Shown here piece by piece: positions 25,452 through 35,234 of a stretch of 64,000 bases of DNA; within the stretch, counting starts at the first letter, position 1; each line of letters begins with the position of its first letter. Made by a program: the position numbers and the translations under genes. The notes under the pieces were generated by a model that was not told where the DNA came from, did no database searches, and saw nothing but the letters and a program-made list of their open reading frames with translations. Source of the DNA: Bradyrhizobium neotropicale (lineage in GTDB: Bacteria > Pseudomonadota > Alphaproteobacteria > Rhizobiales > Xanthobacteraceae); contig NZ_LSEF01000081.1 in NCBI RefSeq assembly GCF_001641695.1, positions 1 to 64,000 on the forward strand. Reading direction: 5' to 3'.

Positions 25452-26800
25452 GCGGTCAGACGCGACATCCATGTGATGGTTTCCTCAAAACTGGACGCCT
25501 CATTTTGGCCTTGGCGCAAGAACTTTCGCAGATCCTCGATCGAAGCGATGGCACGGTCAGTCATCGGATCGCTACCTTGCTTATATTCGCCGACCTTAAT
25601 CAAGAAATCGGCTTCGGCGTGGTGCGAGAGTAGATCACGGAAGATGGCTGCCGACTTGCGGTGCGACACAGATACGACCGTATCCATTATGCGACTGCGG
25701 CTCGACAGCACATCGATAGCAGGAAAGTGCTCTCGCGCCGCGAGAAGGCGTGAGAGAACGACATGACCATCCAGAATGCCGCGGGTTTCTTCGGCGATTG
25801 GATCGCCCGTGCCGTCACCTTCGACGAGCACGGTATAGAAGGCCGTGATTGAGCCGCGCTCACCCATGCCGGCACGCTCGAGTAGACCAGGCAGCATGGC
25901 GAAAACAGAGGGAGGAAAGCCCCGCCGTGTCGGCGGCTCTCCTGCAGCAAGGCCGATCTCGCGCATGGCGCGGCTAAAGCGCGTCAACGAATCCATCATC
26001 AAAACGACGCGCAATCCTTGCTCCCGAAAATATTCTGCGAGCGCGGTTGCCATGTAAGCGCATTGCGCCCGCTCCATGGCCGAGCGATCCGAGGTCTCTA
26101 CGATAACGACCGTGCGGCGAAGAGCTGCCTCGCCAAGATGCTGCTCGATGAATTCACGTACTTCACGCCCACGTTCGCCTATCAGCGCGACGACGGTGAC
26201 ATCGGCGGCCGCGCCTTTTACGATCTGCGACAATAACGTCGACTTGCCACAGCCGGGGTCTCCATAGATGCCGATCCGCTGGCCCTCGCCACATGTGAGA
26301 AGGCCATCCAAGACACGGATGCCGAGTGGGAAGGGCTGATCGATATTGCGCCTGGTCATTGGGTTTGGGGCCCTACCGCGCAGCGGACGTGTTTCGACAG
26401 TTTTGACTGCGCCTTTACCGTCGATTGGACGGCCGAAACTGTCGATCACCCGACCAAGCAAATCGGAGCCGACTGGCACTTCATGCATTCGTCCGGTCGC
26501 GATCACTTCTACGCGGCTAGACAGGCCCGCCACGTCGCCGATCGGCGTGAGCAACACACCATCGGGCAACAGGCCGATCACCTCCGCCTCGAGCGACCAC
26601 CGGGTGCGGGGATCCCGCAACAGACAAAGCTCCCCAACACGAGCGTCCGGCAAGACGGCATGGAGCAACGTGCCGACGGCCCGCGTGATCCGTCCGTGGA
26701 CGGCACGCGTATCGATATTTTTTGCTGTAGATTTCAGAGTTGAAAGCGCGGCGTGCAGAGCACTGCCTCCATTGCCAGGCCTTGGTAACGGCGGGGTCAT
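25448..26800 (-). CDS. rhcN: RhcN, type III secretion ATPase (SctN)
   Basis: 450 aa. Walker A at residues 180-188 (GDPGCGKST), Walker B in VVLMMDSLTRFSRAM, followed by ATPase signature GFPPSVFAMLPGLLERAG. Hexameric F1-type ATPase that unfolds substrates and detaches chaperones at the export gate. Start overlaps nolV by ATGA; stop overlaps the SctO-like gene. All catalytic residues are present. Confidence 0.95.
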   Translation of the reverse strand: MTPPLPRPGNGGSALHAALSTLKSTAKNIDTRAVHGRITRAVGTLLHAVLPDARVGELCLLRDPRTRWSLEAEVIGLLPDGVLLTPIGDVAGLSSRVEVIATGRMHEVPVGSDLLGRVIDSFGRPIDGKGAVKTVETRPLRGRAPNPMTRRNIDQPFPLGIRVLDGLLTCGEGQRIGIYGDPGCGKSTLLSQIVKGAAADVTVVALIGERGREVREFIEQHLGEAALRRTVVIVETSDRSAMERAQCAYMATALAEYFREQGLRVVLMMDSLTRFSRAMREIGLAAGEPPTRRGFPPSVFAMLPGLLERAGMGERGSITAFYTVLVEGDGTGDPIAEETRGILDGHVVLSRLLAAREHFPAIDVLSSRSRIMDTVVSVSHRKSAAIFRDLLSHHAEADFLIKVGEYKQGSDPMTDRAIASIEDLRKFLRQGQNEASSFEETITWMSRLTA

Positions 26801-27420
26801 GGTCTGCCCTCCTCAGAAGATAAACCAAGGCCGAGGCGAAGCGCACGGAGCTGCGAGGCTAATCCTAGATCGACATTGCCAAATTCACTCCACAGCACAC
26901 ATTGCCCAGATGGCAGCGCCGGATCCGGTTCAATCCGTACCTGCGGCCGGCCCTCCCGCCCGTCATAGGCAGTGAATTCGCGCGCAGTCGCGTCGGCTTG
27001 TACGGGAGATACGCGAAGGGAAATTTTCGCGCCAGCATATTTGCGGTCGATCGCATGACGAATGGTCCTTACCAACATCTCGCCGGGATCAAAGGCGCCT
27101 ACCAAGTCGCTCACGATCTCCATCACAAGCTCTGGCAATTCCTGCTCCAGAACGGCTTTTTGCCGTGCCACTTCGCAGGCAGCCTGCGCAATCAACCGTG
27201 CCATTTCCTCGCCGCCCGTCTTCAAGCCCTCGGCACGGCCGCGTGCCCGCTCCTGTCGATAAGCCGTGTGTGCCCAGCTGCGAGCCCGCTGCAAATGCCT
27301 CACTGCCACGGCGCGCGCTTGTGCGGCATCGCACCAGATCTCGAGCTCAGCGGCGGGTATTAGTGATCCGAGCGGGCGAATCTGGGGAGCGACGGCAGAT
27401 GCTGGGTCATTCGCTGTCAT
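26797..27420 (-). CDS. nolV: NolV, ATPase regulator (SctL family)
   Basis: 207 aa from the ATG at 27420 (MTANDPASAVAPQ), overlapping the nolU stop by 4 nt. The longer frame to 27576 runs into nolU. A charged helical segment (about 55-110) is followed by a SctL/FliH-like C-terminal domain (LVMEIVSDLVGAFDPGEMLV, then ending LRALRLGLGL). Binds and restrains RhcN. Confidence 0.85.
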   Translation of the reverse strand: MTANDPASAVAPQIRPLGSLIPAAELEIWCDAAQARAVAVRHLQRARSWAHTAYRQERARGRAEGLKTGGEEMARLIAQAACEVARQKAVLEQELPELVMEIVSDLVGAFDPGEMLVRTIRHAIDRKYAGAKISLRVSPVQADATAREFTAYDGREGRPQVRIEPDPALPSGQCVLWSEFGNVDLGLASQLRALRLGLGLSSEEGRP

Positions 27421-28049
27421 ATGGTGGACGTCTCCGTCGCCAAATGGGTCACAACCAAGGAAAGCAATGGGCCAGCGGCATTGCGGTGTTCGGCCGCATA
27501 ATTCTCGGCGGCTGTTCCAATAGGCAAGCGTAGAAGCACGCGGGTACGCTCCAGCGCTGAAGCTTCGTTGAGCCAAGCGCCGAGACAGGCATGTCCATCG
27601 TGCTCTATCCGCTGCGAGAGCTGCTCAGGATCGGCAATAGACGTGGCTGCGATCGCATTGGCCAAATGTCGAATACCGAAAGCATGCGCTTCTGCGCCAA
27701 TAACTCCGATCAGAGTTGAGAGGTCATCCTTTGAAACAAGCTTTAGCAACGAACGTGCATGCCAAATACTGCCCGCGAGGAGAGCTGCCCGATGCGGATT
27801 GTGTCCGAGCAGAAGGTCGTCCCCCCAGACGCATGCGTTGAAGCTCATTTCATTGCCAAGCAGCAATTCGGCCAATCTTACCTGCAGTCTGGGGTTCATC
27901 TGCAGCCGAACCAACGTCGCCGTGGACAGCGCTGGGTCAAGTCGAGCGGAAAGACGGGTCAGATGAATCGAGGCAGTTAGCTCGCTCAGACCCTCAGAAA
28001 GCGATTTGAGCGAACGATGAGATTCAGTGGATCGCATCTGTATCGACAT
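27417..28049 (-). CDS. nolU: NolU, sorting-platform protein (SctK-like)
   Basis: 210 aa. The ATG at 28049 is preferred because GGCGGAG lies 5 nt upstream; a GTG two codons earlier is possible. Central Trp/His-rich segment (ALLAGSIWHARSLLKLVSKDDL). The NolU family occupies the SctK position between SctJ and SctL in rhizobial operons. No enzymatic motif. Confidence 0.8.
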   Translation of the reverse strand: MSIQMRSTESHRSLKSLSEGLSELTASIHLTRLSARLDPALSTATLVRLQMNPRLQVRLAELLLGNEMSFNACVWGDDLLLGHNPHRAALLAGSIWHARSLLKLVSKDDLSTLIGVIGAEAHAFGIRHLANAIAATSIADPEQLSQRIEHDGHACLGAWLNEASALERTRVLLRLPIGTAAENYAAEHRNAAGPLLSLVVTHLATETSTI

Positions 28050-28060
28050 TCGCACTCCGC

Positions 28061-28939
28061 CTATGCCGCGTTCGACATGAGCTTTTTGCCAAGGGCCTTG
28101 ATAGCGGACAGCCCCGAGAGCCCGCTGCCCTTAGTCAGTTCGCGCGATGATTGCGCCCGCTGATGCAGACGAGTGTTCAGTAACAGGCAGCATAGCACCC
28201 CGACCACGACGCCGGCGCCCCCCACGCCGACGGTAAGCAATGGTGCCGAAATGGATTTGGTTGATTGAGCCAGACCAGTAACTGCCGCGGGCCCCTGCCC
28301 CTGCTCAGGCGAAGCCCGTTCAACAGGCACGAAAACCACCGCCACCTTGTCGTAGGACAACCCTTCGATGCTGTTGGCGACGAGCATCTTGATCTGCGGG
28401 AGCAGGACTGAGAGATTTGCATTGGAGTCATGCCGGATGAAAACCGATGCCGAGGATGGCGTAGCGTCCAGTCGCAGCAAATCGTTCTTCGGCAAAACGA
28501 CATGGACACGCGCAGAGAGGACGCCGTCAATATCGCTGATCGTGCGGGACAGCTCTTCGCTCAAGGCATAAACGTAACGGGCGCGCTCTTCGGTCGGCGA
28601 GGCAATGAGGCCCGATCCTTTGAAAACTTCGCCGAGATTTTTGAAAGTCTGGCGCGGTAGCCCCTCTGCATTCAGCAGGTTGATTGACAGTGCTAGCTGC
28701 TTCTCTTCGACCTGAATGGTGCTTGTCCCGTCCTTGGCAACGAGGCGAATCGCATCGACCCCCTTGTCAAGGAGGAGCGCGAGCATCTCATTCGCCTCGC
28801 GCTCCTGAACTTTACTGTAGAGATCAGCCTTGCAGCCGGTCAGGAGCAGCAGCGGGAGCACAGCAAAAACAAAAAACCACCGACTGGATGGGTGGTCGTG
28901 GCCGATTTCGCCACGCATCGAACCACGCATCAACGTCAT
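28061..28939 (-). CDS. nolT: NolT/RhcJ, inner-membrane ring lipoprotein (SctJ)
   Basis: 292 aa. Signal with lipobox (FAVLPLLLLTGCKADLY, Cys at about residue 36), then the YscJ/FliF ring-building domain (LYSKVQEREANEMLALLLDKG, LSRTISDIDGVLSARVHVVLP) and a C-terminal transmembrane helix (about 235-257). Its ATG directly follows the nolB stop (TGAATG). Confidence 0.9.
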   Translation of the reverse strand: MTLMRGSMRGEIGHDHPSSRWFFVFAVLPLLLLTGCKADLYSKVQEREANEMLALLLDKGVDAIRLVAKDGTSTIQVEEKQLALSINLLNAEGLPRQTFKNLGEVFKGSGLIASPTEERARYVYALSEELSRTISDIDGVLSARVHVVLPKNDLLRLDATPSSASVFIRHDSNANLSVLLPQIKMLVANSIEGLSYDKVAVVFVPVERASPEQGQGPAAVTGLAQSTKSISAPLLTVGVGGAGVVVGVLCCLLLNTRLHQRAQSSRELTKGSGLSGLSAIKALGKKLMSNAA

Positions 28940-29449
28940 TCAACCCGCTGAGAGCAGTTTATTCAGAGAGGAGCTGACGCTGCTGGTACTCTTCGAGACA
29001 AGCGAAACCTGAATGACACTGTTGTAGACATCCCGCAGATCGGCCATCATCGGCTCGAAAGTGTCCACCACGACCGGCTTGTCCGCGATACTGGCCCTAA
29101 CGCCGCCAGACTGCGAAAGGGGCCACTCCGCCGGCCCAGGTGCGACTTCCTTCGGAAGGACCTCTGCACTGCGGACGACGGGAGAAACAACTGTGTTGCT
29201 CCGATAGGTCATGGAAAGGGTCTGGAGGATGCGCTCGCCCAGTGGCGTAGCATCCGCCGTTGCACGCTGAATCTCCGACGCCGGAGGAGGAGTAAAGACA
29301 CCTCGATCTGCCGCTGGGGATGCAACGTCTTGAGTGGGAGCCGCCTGCATAAGAGCCTGCTGAAACTGGTGCTCGCCGACCACGGTCGGCGCACGAGCCC
29401 AGGACGGACCGTCATTTAGATTGGGAAAGATCGGCGCAGCACCTAACAT
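28940..29449 (-). CDS. nolB: NolB, inner rod protein (SctI-like)
   Basis: 169 aa, first gene of the core operon, 70 nt downstream of a tts box. Low-complexity Pro/Ala-rich first half. The C-terminal helix (DLRDVYNSVIQVSLVSKSTS to LNKLLSAG) resembles rod and needle subunits. NolB is itself secreted and required for pilus formation in other rhizobia. Confidence 0.85.
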   Translation of the reverse strand: MLGAAPIFPNLNDGPSWARAPTVVGEHQFQQALMQAAPTQDVASPAADRGVFTPPPASEIQRATADATPLGERILQTLSMTYRSNTVVSPVVRSAEVLPKEVAPGPAEWPLSQSGGVRASIADKPVVVDTFEPMMADLRDVYNSVIQVSLVSKSTSSVSSSLNKLLSAG

Positions 29450-29518
29450 CAGGGAAAGACTCGTTACTCTCTTGCGTGATGAGGCTAGCAGCTCATTGTC
29501 CGTTAACGAGCCGATATC

Positions 29519-29547
29519 GTAAGGAAGAGAGCTGACGAAAAGCTGAC
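29519..29547 (-). promoter_or_regulatory. tts box for the nolB core operon
   Basis: On the minus strand gtcagcttttcgtcagct is followed by ctcttccttac, a good tts box. It is 70 nt before nolB and also in the divergent nolB-nolW space, so it may influence nolW too. Confidence 0.85.
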
Positions 29548-29640
29548 GAGCTCGCCACGAACAGCGTCATCTTAAGATCACGTTTGACTTCCAAGTTGAT
29601 GCGAATCTCAATCTTTGTATGTCAGGCCAAAGAGAGCGAA

Positions 29641-30342
29641 ATGCTCATGCGATCCATGATCTCGGACATGTTCAAGAGAGTTCTGTGCGCCGGAGTTTTC
29701 GTCTCCACCGGACTACAGGCGGCTCTCGGCGCTCCGCTGTCGCTGCCAGCAACACCTTTTAGCTACACCGTTTTGGATCAGGAGCTCTCTGCAGCTCTCC
29801 AGGAATTCGGCAACAACCTCAATATCAGAGTCAACATCAGCGCCGAGGTGAAGGGCCGGATTCGCGGACGATTGCCGGATCTGGCGCCGCGCGAGTTCCT
29901 TGACCGTTTGACCAATCTCTATAACCTTCAGTGGTACTACGATGGGCTCGTGCTTTACGTCTCCGCCGCACACGAAGCGCAAAGTCGGCTGCTCGTGTTG
30001 ACGCCGATCGGCTTCGATGAGTTCAAAGCAGCCCTTGATGCGCTCAACATCTCCGACGAGCGTTATGTCGTGAGACCGGCACCGGGAAATGGCCTCGTTC
30101 TGGCTTCTGGCCCGCCGCGCTTCATTGCACTCGTGGACCAGACGCTTCACGGCCTTGTGGCGGAGGCGCAAGCTCGGCCACGCGCCGCCATCGCCGAGAA
30201 GCCGCCGCCCGAATCGGTGCTGATGTTGTTTCGTGGCTCCTCGACCATGGTCACTCGTGATGGGCGACCGGAAGGCTCCTATTCTTCCGACGTGCCGCGT
30301 CATGACAGCATCGTGCAGGAACCTGGTCCAGCCCAGAGATGA
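29641..30342 (+). CDS. nolW: NolW/RhcC1, N-terminal half of the split secretin
   Basis: 233 aa from the ATG at 29641 (MLMRSMISDMFKRVLCAG); an upstream start at 29584 is possible but has no clear ribosome site. Export signal about 10-33, then secretin N0/N1 domains (FSYTVLDQELSAALQEFGNN, VKGRIRGRLPDLAPREFLDR, YYDGLVLYVSAAHE). It partners RhcC2 in the outer membrane. Divergent to nolB. Confidence 0.9.
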   Translation: MLMRSMISDMFKRVLCAGVFVSTGLQAALGAPLSLPATPFSYTVLDQELSAALQEFGNNLNIRVNISAEVKGRIRGRLPDLAPREFLDRLTNLYNLQWYYDGLVLYVSAAHEAQSRLLVLTPIGFDEFKAALDALNISDERYVVRPAPGNGLVLASGPPRFIALVDQTLHGLVAEAQARPRAAIAEKPPPESVLMLFRGSSTMVTRDGRPEGSYSSDVPRHDSIVQEPGPAQR

Positions 30343-30384
30343 CGATTGAGCGTAGCGGAATGTTTGCAAATCCTTTTGATGCTC

Positions 30385-30413
30385 GTCAGCTTCTCGAAAG
30401 CTAACCCTCCTAG
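30385..30413 (+). promoter_or_regulatory. tts box upstream of unknown secreted protein
   Basis: gtcagcttctcgaaagct followed by aaccctcctag, a near-perfect tts box. The same 18-base core recurs at 32555 and 35136. Confidence 0.9.
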
Positions 30414-30568
30414 CATGAGAGCGTTGATGTCTGCACGGCGATCGGAAACGGGATTGGCGCCATTTTGGCGGTAGCTTGCAGGCTACAGCTCGACGAGAAG
30501 CGTTCGTAACGGGCTCTCTGCTCGATGCAAGAGGTCGACGCACATCTGCCGCATCAAGGAGGAACAGG

Positions 30569-31432
30569 ATGGATTTCAACCGAATCAACTCACTAAACAC
30601 GACCCCACGGGACGGCTCACCATCTCACGCGCCGGTTGATGCCACGGGCTTTGAGCAGCAGCTGAGCGACTTGCAACCTGCTCCTCCTTTGCCACAAGCC
30701 GGGGGGGCGCCCGTGCCGCAAAGCCATCCCTATTCGCCATATCTGGACACCGGGCATCCCTTTTCACCTTATTTGACCGAGGGGCACGCCTATTCGCCAC
30801 ACTTTGGTTGGGAGGCTGATCGTACGCCGGCTGCGGCCGCCCCCGGGCCATCGTCGAGGGCTGGTGAGACGTCCGCCGCGGTCGGCGGTTCAGAGGTGTA
30901 TGATGTCTCACACGCCGTTCCCAGTAACTTTTCCCACCGCACCCAACCCGCCCCGGACGGAATGGTCAGCAGACTGCGTCACTTGGGCCTCGCACCGGAC
31001 TCGGACGAGCCGAGGATGAGCTACATGATCCGCGGTGAGCGCTACACGGCCGAGTTGGGGCCAGGGGGGGACGATGACGTTCAGCTCATCCATCATGATC
31101 GAAATGCCCCGATGAATGAAGCCGGGCCATCGCAAGCCAGGCCATCGTCGCCCGCCGCAGCTGCTCCACCGGAACTCGGACATCTGATCGACCAAAACGG
31201 ACGACGCGTCTTCGACACCTGGGTCTTCATCCCCCAGACAGCCTCGGGCGCCCAGATTAACATGCTAAGGAACGCCGGGTGCCTGCCGACCGAGGGCTCA
31301 CCGACAATGTTCTCCATCTACGGGGTGCCCCACAGGGCTGAATGGCGAGATGTAAACCATATTCATATCCAACCGGAGCTGGCCTCAAGCTCTTGGCCTG
31401 GATACACGAGTGAGGGTCCGCCCGCCGAGTAG
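30569..31432 (+). CDS. tts-box-driven putative secreted protein, unrecognised
   Basis: 287 aa from the ATG at 30569 with a strong AAGGAGG 5 nt upstream, 156 nt after a tts box. The first half is disordered and Pro-rich, with three similar blocks each carrying a Ser-Pro: HPYSPYLDTG, HPFSPYLTEG, HAYSPHF (about residues 51-80). The second half is more globular (MSYMIRGERYTAELG, RRVFDTWVFIPQTASGAQIN) and ends with a His-rich strand. Repeated SP motifs recall the phosphorylated effector NopL, but the rest does not match what I know of NopL. Likely a type III substrate; function unknown. Confidence 0.65.
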   Translation: MDFNRINSLNTTPRDGSPSHAPVDATGFEQQLSDLQPAPPLPQAGGAPVPQSHPYSPYLDTGHPFSPYLTEGHAYSPHFGWEADRTPAAAAPGPSSRAGETSAAVGGSEVYDVSHAVPSNFSHRTQPAPDGMVSRLRHLGLAPDSDEPRMSYMIRGERYTAELGPGGDDDVQLIHHDRNAPMNEAGPSQARPSSPAAAAPPELGHLIDQNGRRVFDTWVFIPQTASGAQINMLRNAGCLPTEGSPTMFSIYGVPHRAEWRDVNHIHIQPELASSSWPGYTSEGPPAE

Positions 31433-31649
31433 GCGTTCCGCAGCTGAGCTCATGGCAGGAGCTTGCCCGACCCACGAATTGACTTCAGGACGCGCCGACG
31501 GCAGGAGCACTTGGCGACGCACCGTTCTGGCCAGAGTCAACTATCTGGTCGGCCGCCAGGATCATTGTACGCGGTCAATCAATGACCGCGTACTCTCAAA
31601 GATCTGATCAAGTAAAGACCACGGATGTAACGGCCCAATGATATGGTAC
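31433..31649. other. Intergenic, nothing supported
   Basis: About 220 bp after the unknown secreted protein gene. No gene-like frame. A 15-base inverted pair (gtacgcggtcaatca, 31568-31582, against tgaccgcgtac, 31585-31595) forms a short hairpin that could stop transcription or be an IS scar. Confidence 0.35.
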
Positions 31650-32520
31650 CGGAATCGTTGGCGCCGGCGCGGCGACGACCACAATGGTTCAGAACGGGCC
31701 GACATCGTCACTCACATCGTCTCTGAACAGCCCGATTGCATTGGCAAAGAGCCCAGTGGCGAGGCAACTCCCGGCTCTGGCACGCTTCGACAAGACGTAG
31801 CGGGCTCCCCTCTCGCCTGCCGCAGCAAACGCGCGCGACCTCCCAAGTCTCAATTCTCCCAAGTTTCCATTCTCCGAAGGTCTCGATGGTGAGGGTTTGG
31901 ATCGCTCCTCGAGCGTCGGCCTCTCCGCATGTTTGAGTGTAGACAGAAACGTCAGCAGAAATCATACGCCCGATTTTTGTTTCGTCCCGTTCCAGCCAGG
32001 CTGCCCGTCACCAGGACGTCGGCCGATTTCCCACTAGCCGCGGGGGAGAAGATCAAGTCGCTTGAGCAAACCCAACAAAGACGTCAACGGATGCTGCTCC
32101 GGGCGGATAGGCTCGCGATCATTCCTGACTGCAGCGCCGAATCGCTATCCAGCTTTGTTGAACAAGCCGTCGCGACTGGAGCGAAGATCATCACGGACAT
32201 TGGCGGGGTACGTAGATCTCACCGAGCTCAGGAATGACTATCTGCGGTTGCGGAACGGGGTAACCTGCGAGTCGCCGAGGAGCACCTGCCGATCGCTCAT
32301 CTGGTGTTCGCCAACTTGACGGCCTGGCTGATCGGCCCCACCGTCAGCCGATAGCATGTGCAAGCCGACCTCCACGAGTTCACCTTCCGCTTCAATCGGT
32401 GATTCTATCCGTTGAACGCCTTCCGCTCTCTACTCGGGATCGCTGGCGAAGCCACGCCGACTTACGAAGCGATTTATTCCGGCGACGGCGTCATCCCACA
32501 TGTCGCAACGATCGGTGAAT
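31650..32520 (+). pseudogene. IS1595-type transposase remnant
   Basis: Broken frames together encode pieces of an ISXO2/IS1595 transposase: SLSSFVEQAVATGAKIITDI (about 32144-32203), HLPIAHLVFANLTAWLIG, then after a stop HVQADLHEFTFRFNR and, after another stop, FYPLNAFRSLLGI. Several stops and frameshifts. No ends identified. Confidence 0.6.
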
Positions 32521-32554
32521 AGGCACAGTTCATTGTAGCCCTCTTCTGAAACTC

Positions 32555-32583
32555 GTCAGCTTCTCGAAAGCTAACTCTCCTAG
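32555..32583 (+). promoter_or_regulatory. tts box upstream of nopX
   Basis: gtcagcttctcgaaagct followed by aactctcctag. It is 226 nt before the nopX ATG, a longer leader than for the other genes. Confidence 0.9.
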
Positions 32584-32808
32584 CATAGGAGCGTGGATCT
32601 TCAGACGGCGCTGCCATTGACCGTGATCGAAATAAACGTGGGAGCGCCTGATTGACGGAGCAAGCAGACGCATGGAGGGCGCCATATCTTTGCGCCCGAC
32701 CGGCGGCGCTCCGGCTCGTTCAACACATCCATCAGGTATCGCTTCTTGTTCGTCGTGGACCAGAGGACGCTCTTGTGGTGGTCTTTAATCTCATATCCGA
32801 GGATGCAA

Positions 32809-34668
32809 ATGTCGCTTAGCAATCTTTCGCTACCCACCACCTCGAATGCGTCTGAGTCCACGCTATCTCCCGCGGCCTGGTCGGCGCTCGGACCTTCCGC
32901 GCAGACAGCGCATCAGTCTGAGCAAAGCGCATTTTCGACCTTCGAGGCGATGCTGTCCGATTATTCGCTGGAAGACAAGACCAGCACTCTCTTCGTGCCG
33001 CAGGATGTGTTGCCGACGACGGCGAAGTCAGCGGCGAAAGAATTGGAAGGACTTGAGCAGCACGCGCTGGACCTTCTGCCGGCGGATGTGAAGGCGGCGA
33101 TCGACGCATTGGAGCAGGATCCGCAACCATCATCTGCAATTGAATCCCCGGTTGTCGCACCCGCCCCTGTGCCAAGCTCGAGGATCACATGGAACGGGGG
33201 CACACTGAGCGACACCGAGTTACAGATCGTAGCAGTGCTGAACCGTCACAAGGACCAGTGCCCGCTCAGTTGGGACTCATTGGCGGACAAGGCCAACGAT
33301 CCCTCCACGCCGCCAGATCTGAAGGCGGCGATCGAAGGATTGCAGCAGGACCCGGAGCTCTTCTATGCGATCGGCTCTCAGGGCGATGGCTGCTGCGGCG
33401 GCAAGATCAAGGCGAAGGATCTATCCGGGTTCTCCGACCATCACTCGCAGGTTGCCGCATTTCAGGAGCGGCAGGCGCAAAACTACGAGCAGAACTACGT
33501 TCCGTCCGACGGTACTAGCAACGGGCAACTGTCGGTCATGACGTTGAACGATGCATTGCGCGAGCTTTACCGCTATTCCGACAACCTGCCAAAGAACCTG
33601 AGCCTAGTTGATTTCAAGCAGATCGTCGACGGCAACGCCAAAACCGGCAAATGCCCGCCTCAGGTCATCGCGGCGGCTCAATACTTCCTCGATCATCCGC
33701 AGGACTGGAAGCAGTTGTACGGCGGTGCGATAGATAAAGTCCACAAGGAGGATTTCCTTCAAGTCGCTTCATCGTCGATGGGCCTGACGCAAACTGAGCT
33801 CGATACGCTCGACACGATCAACAAGAACCAGAGCGCCTTTTTTGGAAGCGGCGATCTGACCCGGGACAAGCTGGCGAGCATGGCCGACGACAAGAGTCTC
33901 GCCCCGAAGGTAAAGCAAGCAGCGTCGCAGCTGCTCTCGGATCCCCTGTTGTTTGGTTTGCTAAACAATTCGATTACGGGCTACACGACTCATCACAAGT
34001 TCTTCGATTTCGGCGGCGGCCATACGGTCGATTCCGGCAACATCAGCAACAACGACTTTACGCACTTCTACGGCAACATGTCGGGTGCGAACCATACCGT
34101 TCAGCAGACGAAGGCCCACGCCCCCCAAACCGCGGCCGAACAGGACGCCGCTGCCGAAATGATGATGGGCGTGGCGGACCAGCCCGCAATCAAGTCTCCG
34201 AAGACGAACGGCGGCGCCCTCATGCACGCGGTCGACGACGTGCTCAAGCTGGGCTCAAAGGTGCTCGACTGGGCCGCGACGGCCGTGGGGGTGCTCAGCT
34301 TCATTCCGGGCCTCGGAGAACTGGCGGATCTCGCATCAATGGGGCTCGAGTTCGAGTCGCAAGCAGCGAATCTTCTCCACACCGCCATTAGCGGAGGCAA
34401 TATGAAGAAGGCGCTGGAAGAAGCTGGGCTCAATGTCGCGGCGCAAGCGGTAGGCTGTATCACTGGCCCCGAGGTCAAACTCGCGATGCGCAACGGGCTG
34501 GCAAAGAAGGCGATGGAGGAGGCCGTAAACGCCGGGGTCAACCTGCCCATTTCGGCGGCGCAATCCTATGCGGAGAACTATTTGAACAATGTGAAGACGC
34601 GGCTTGAGGCCGCCCCTGTGCAGGCCGCAGGCGTTCCCGGTCAGGTCGGCACAACGCAGTTGTCTTAG
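32809..34668 (+). CDS. nopX: NopX (NolX), type III translocon protein
   Basis: 619 aa from the ATG at 32809 behind CGAGG; the upstream frame to 32746 is unlikely to be used. HrpF/NolX family. Contains repeated helical calcium-binding-like modules (LSWDSLADKANDPSTPPDLK, LTRDKLASMADDKSLAPKVK, KAAIDALEQDPQ/KAAIEGLQQDPE). The C-terminal third has hydrophobic segments (about 490-525, VLDWAATAVGVLSFIPGLGE) likely to enter the plant membrane. Forms the pore for effectors such as NopP and NopM. Confidence 0.92.
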   Translation: MSLSNLSLPTTSNASESTLSPAAWSALGPSAQTAHQSEQSAFSTFEAMLSDYSLEDKTSTLFVPQDVLPTTAKSAAKELEGLEQHALDLLPADVKAAIDALEQDPQPSSAIESPVVAPAPVPSSRITWNGGTLSDTELQIVAVLNRHKDQCPLSWDSLADKANDPSTPPDLKAAIEGLQQDPELFYAIGSQGDGCCGGKIKAKDLSGFSDHHSQVAAFQERQAQNYEQNYVPSDGTSNGQLSVMTLNDALRELYRYSDNLPKNLSLVDFKQIVDGNAKTGKCPPQVIAAAQYFLDHPQDWKQLYGGAIDKVHKEDFLQVASSSMGLTQTELDTLDTINKNQSAFFGSGDLTRDKLASMADDKSLAPKVKQAASQLLSDPLLFGLLNNSITGYTTHHKFFDFGGGHTVDSGNISNNDFTHFYGNMSGANHTVQQTKAHAPQTAAEQDAAAEMMMGVADQPAIKSPKTNGGALMHAVDDVLKLGSKVLDWAATAVGVLSFIPGLGELADLASMGLEFESQAANLLHTAISGGNMKKALEEAGLNVAAQAVGCITGPEVKLAMRNGLAKKAMEEAVNAGVNLPISAAQSYAENYLNNVKTRLEAAPVQAAGVPGQVGTTQLS

Positions 34669-35135
34669 AACGTGGCCTGACAGGCACACTTGCGCCAGCG
34701 ATTCGTGCCCATCCTGCCGATCCGCCCGCAGCGCAAGCTTTGGTGCGACGCTCGAGCGCGCGACGCCAAGAGTGTCGCAAGCCTGGTCGGCAGTGACGTC
34801 GAGCAGTCCAGTTTGATTGGCCGCGACTAGAGGCCTTCACAGGATTTCGATCTCCATCCGCTTCGCGCTCAACAACTGTTGCAGCTTGCGAAGCTGATCG
34901 AAGCCTCCGTCAATCGCGCGCCGGCATCATTTTCCTCACCGCCGAAGGTCTACGGACCTGATAGAGTTTTCAGTGAAACCGCCCATTCGGATTCACACTG
35001 TGCCGGCGCGCCTATCGAGACCGTCTTGCCCCGGCTCGAAGCCTACCAGCTTGTCTTTAGCGGACCACCTGGGCCGAGTCTCGTGGATATCTCACTGCGG
35101 CTTCCATCGGCTTAGTATGACTTTTTCCAAAGCTC
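34669..35135. other. Intergenic, nothing supported
   Basis: About 470 bp between nopX and the next tts box. No frame with protein character and no repeat of note. Confidence 0.4.
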
Positions 35136-35164
35136 GTCAGCTTCTCGAAAGCTACCGCTCCTAG
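35136..35164 (+). promoter_or_regulatory. tts box for the nopC-nopA-rhcV operon
   Basis: gtcagcttctcgaaagct followed by accgctcctag. It is 71 nt before the nopC ATG and probably drives all genes to about 40589. Confidence 0.9.
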
Positions 35165-35234
35165 CATGAGAGTGTGGATCTCTAGACGGCATTGCCGCCT
35201 GATTGACCATAGTGGACATGAACGAAGGGCAGCC

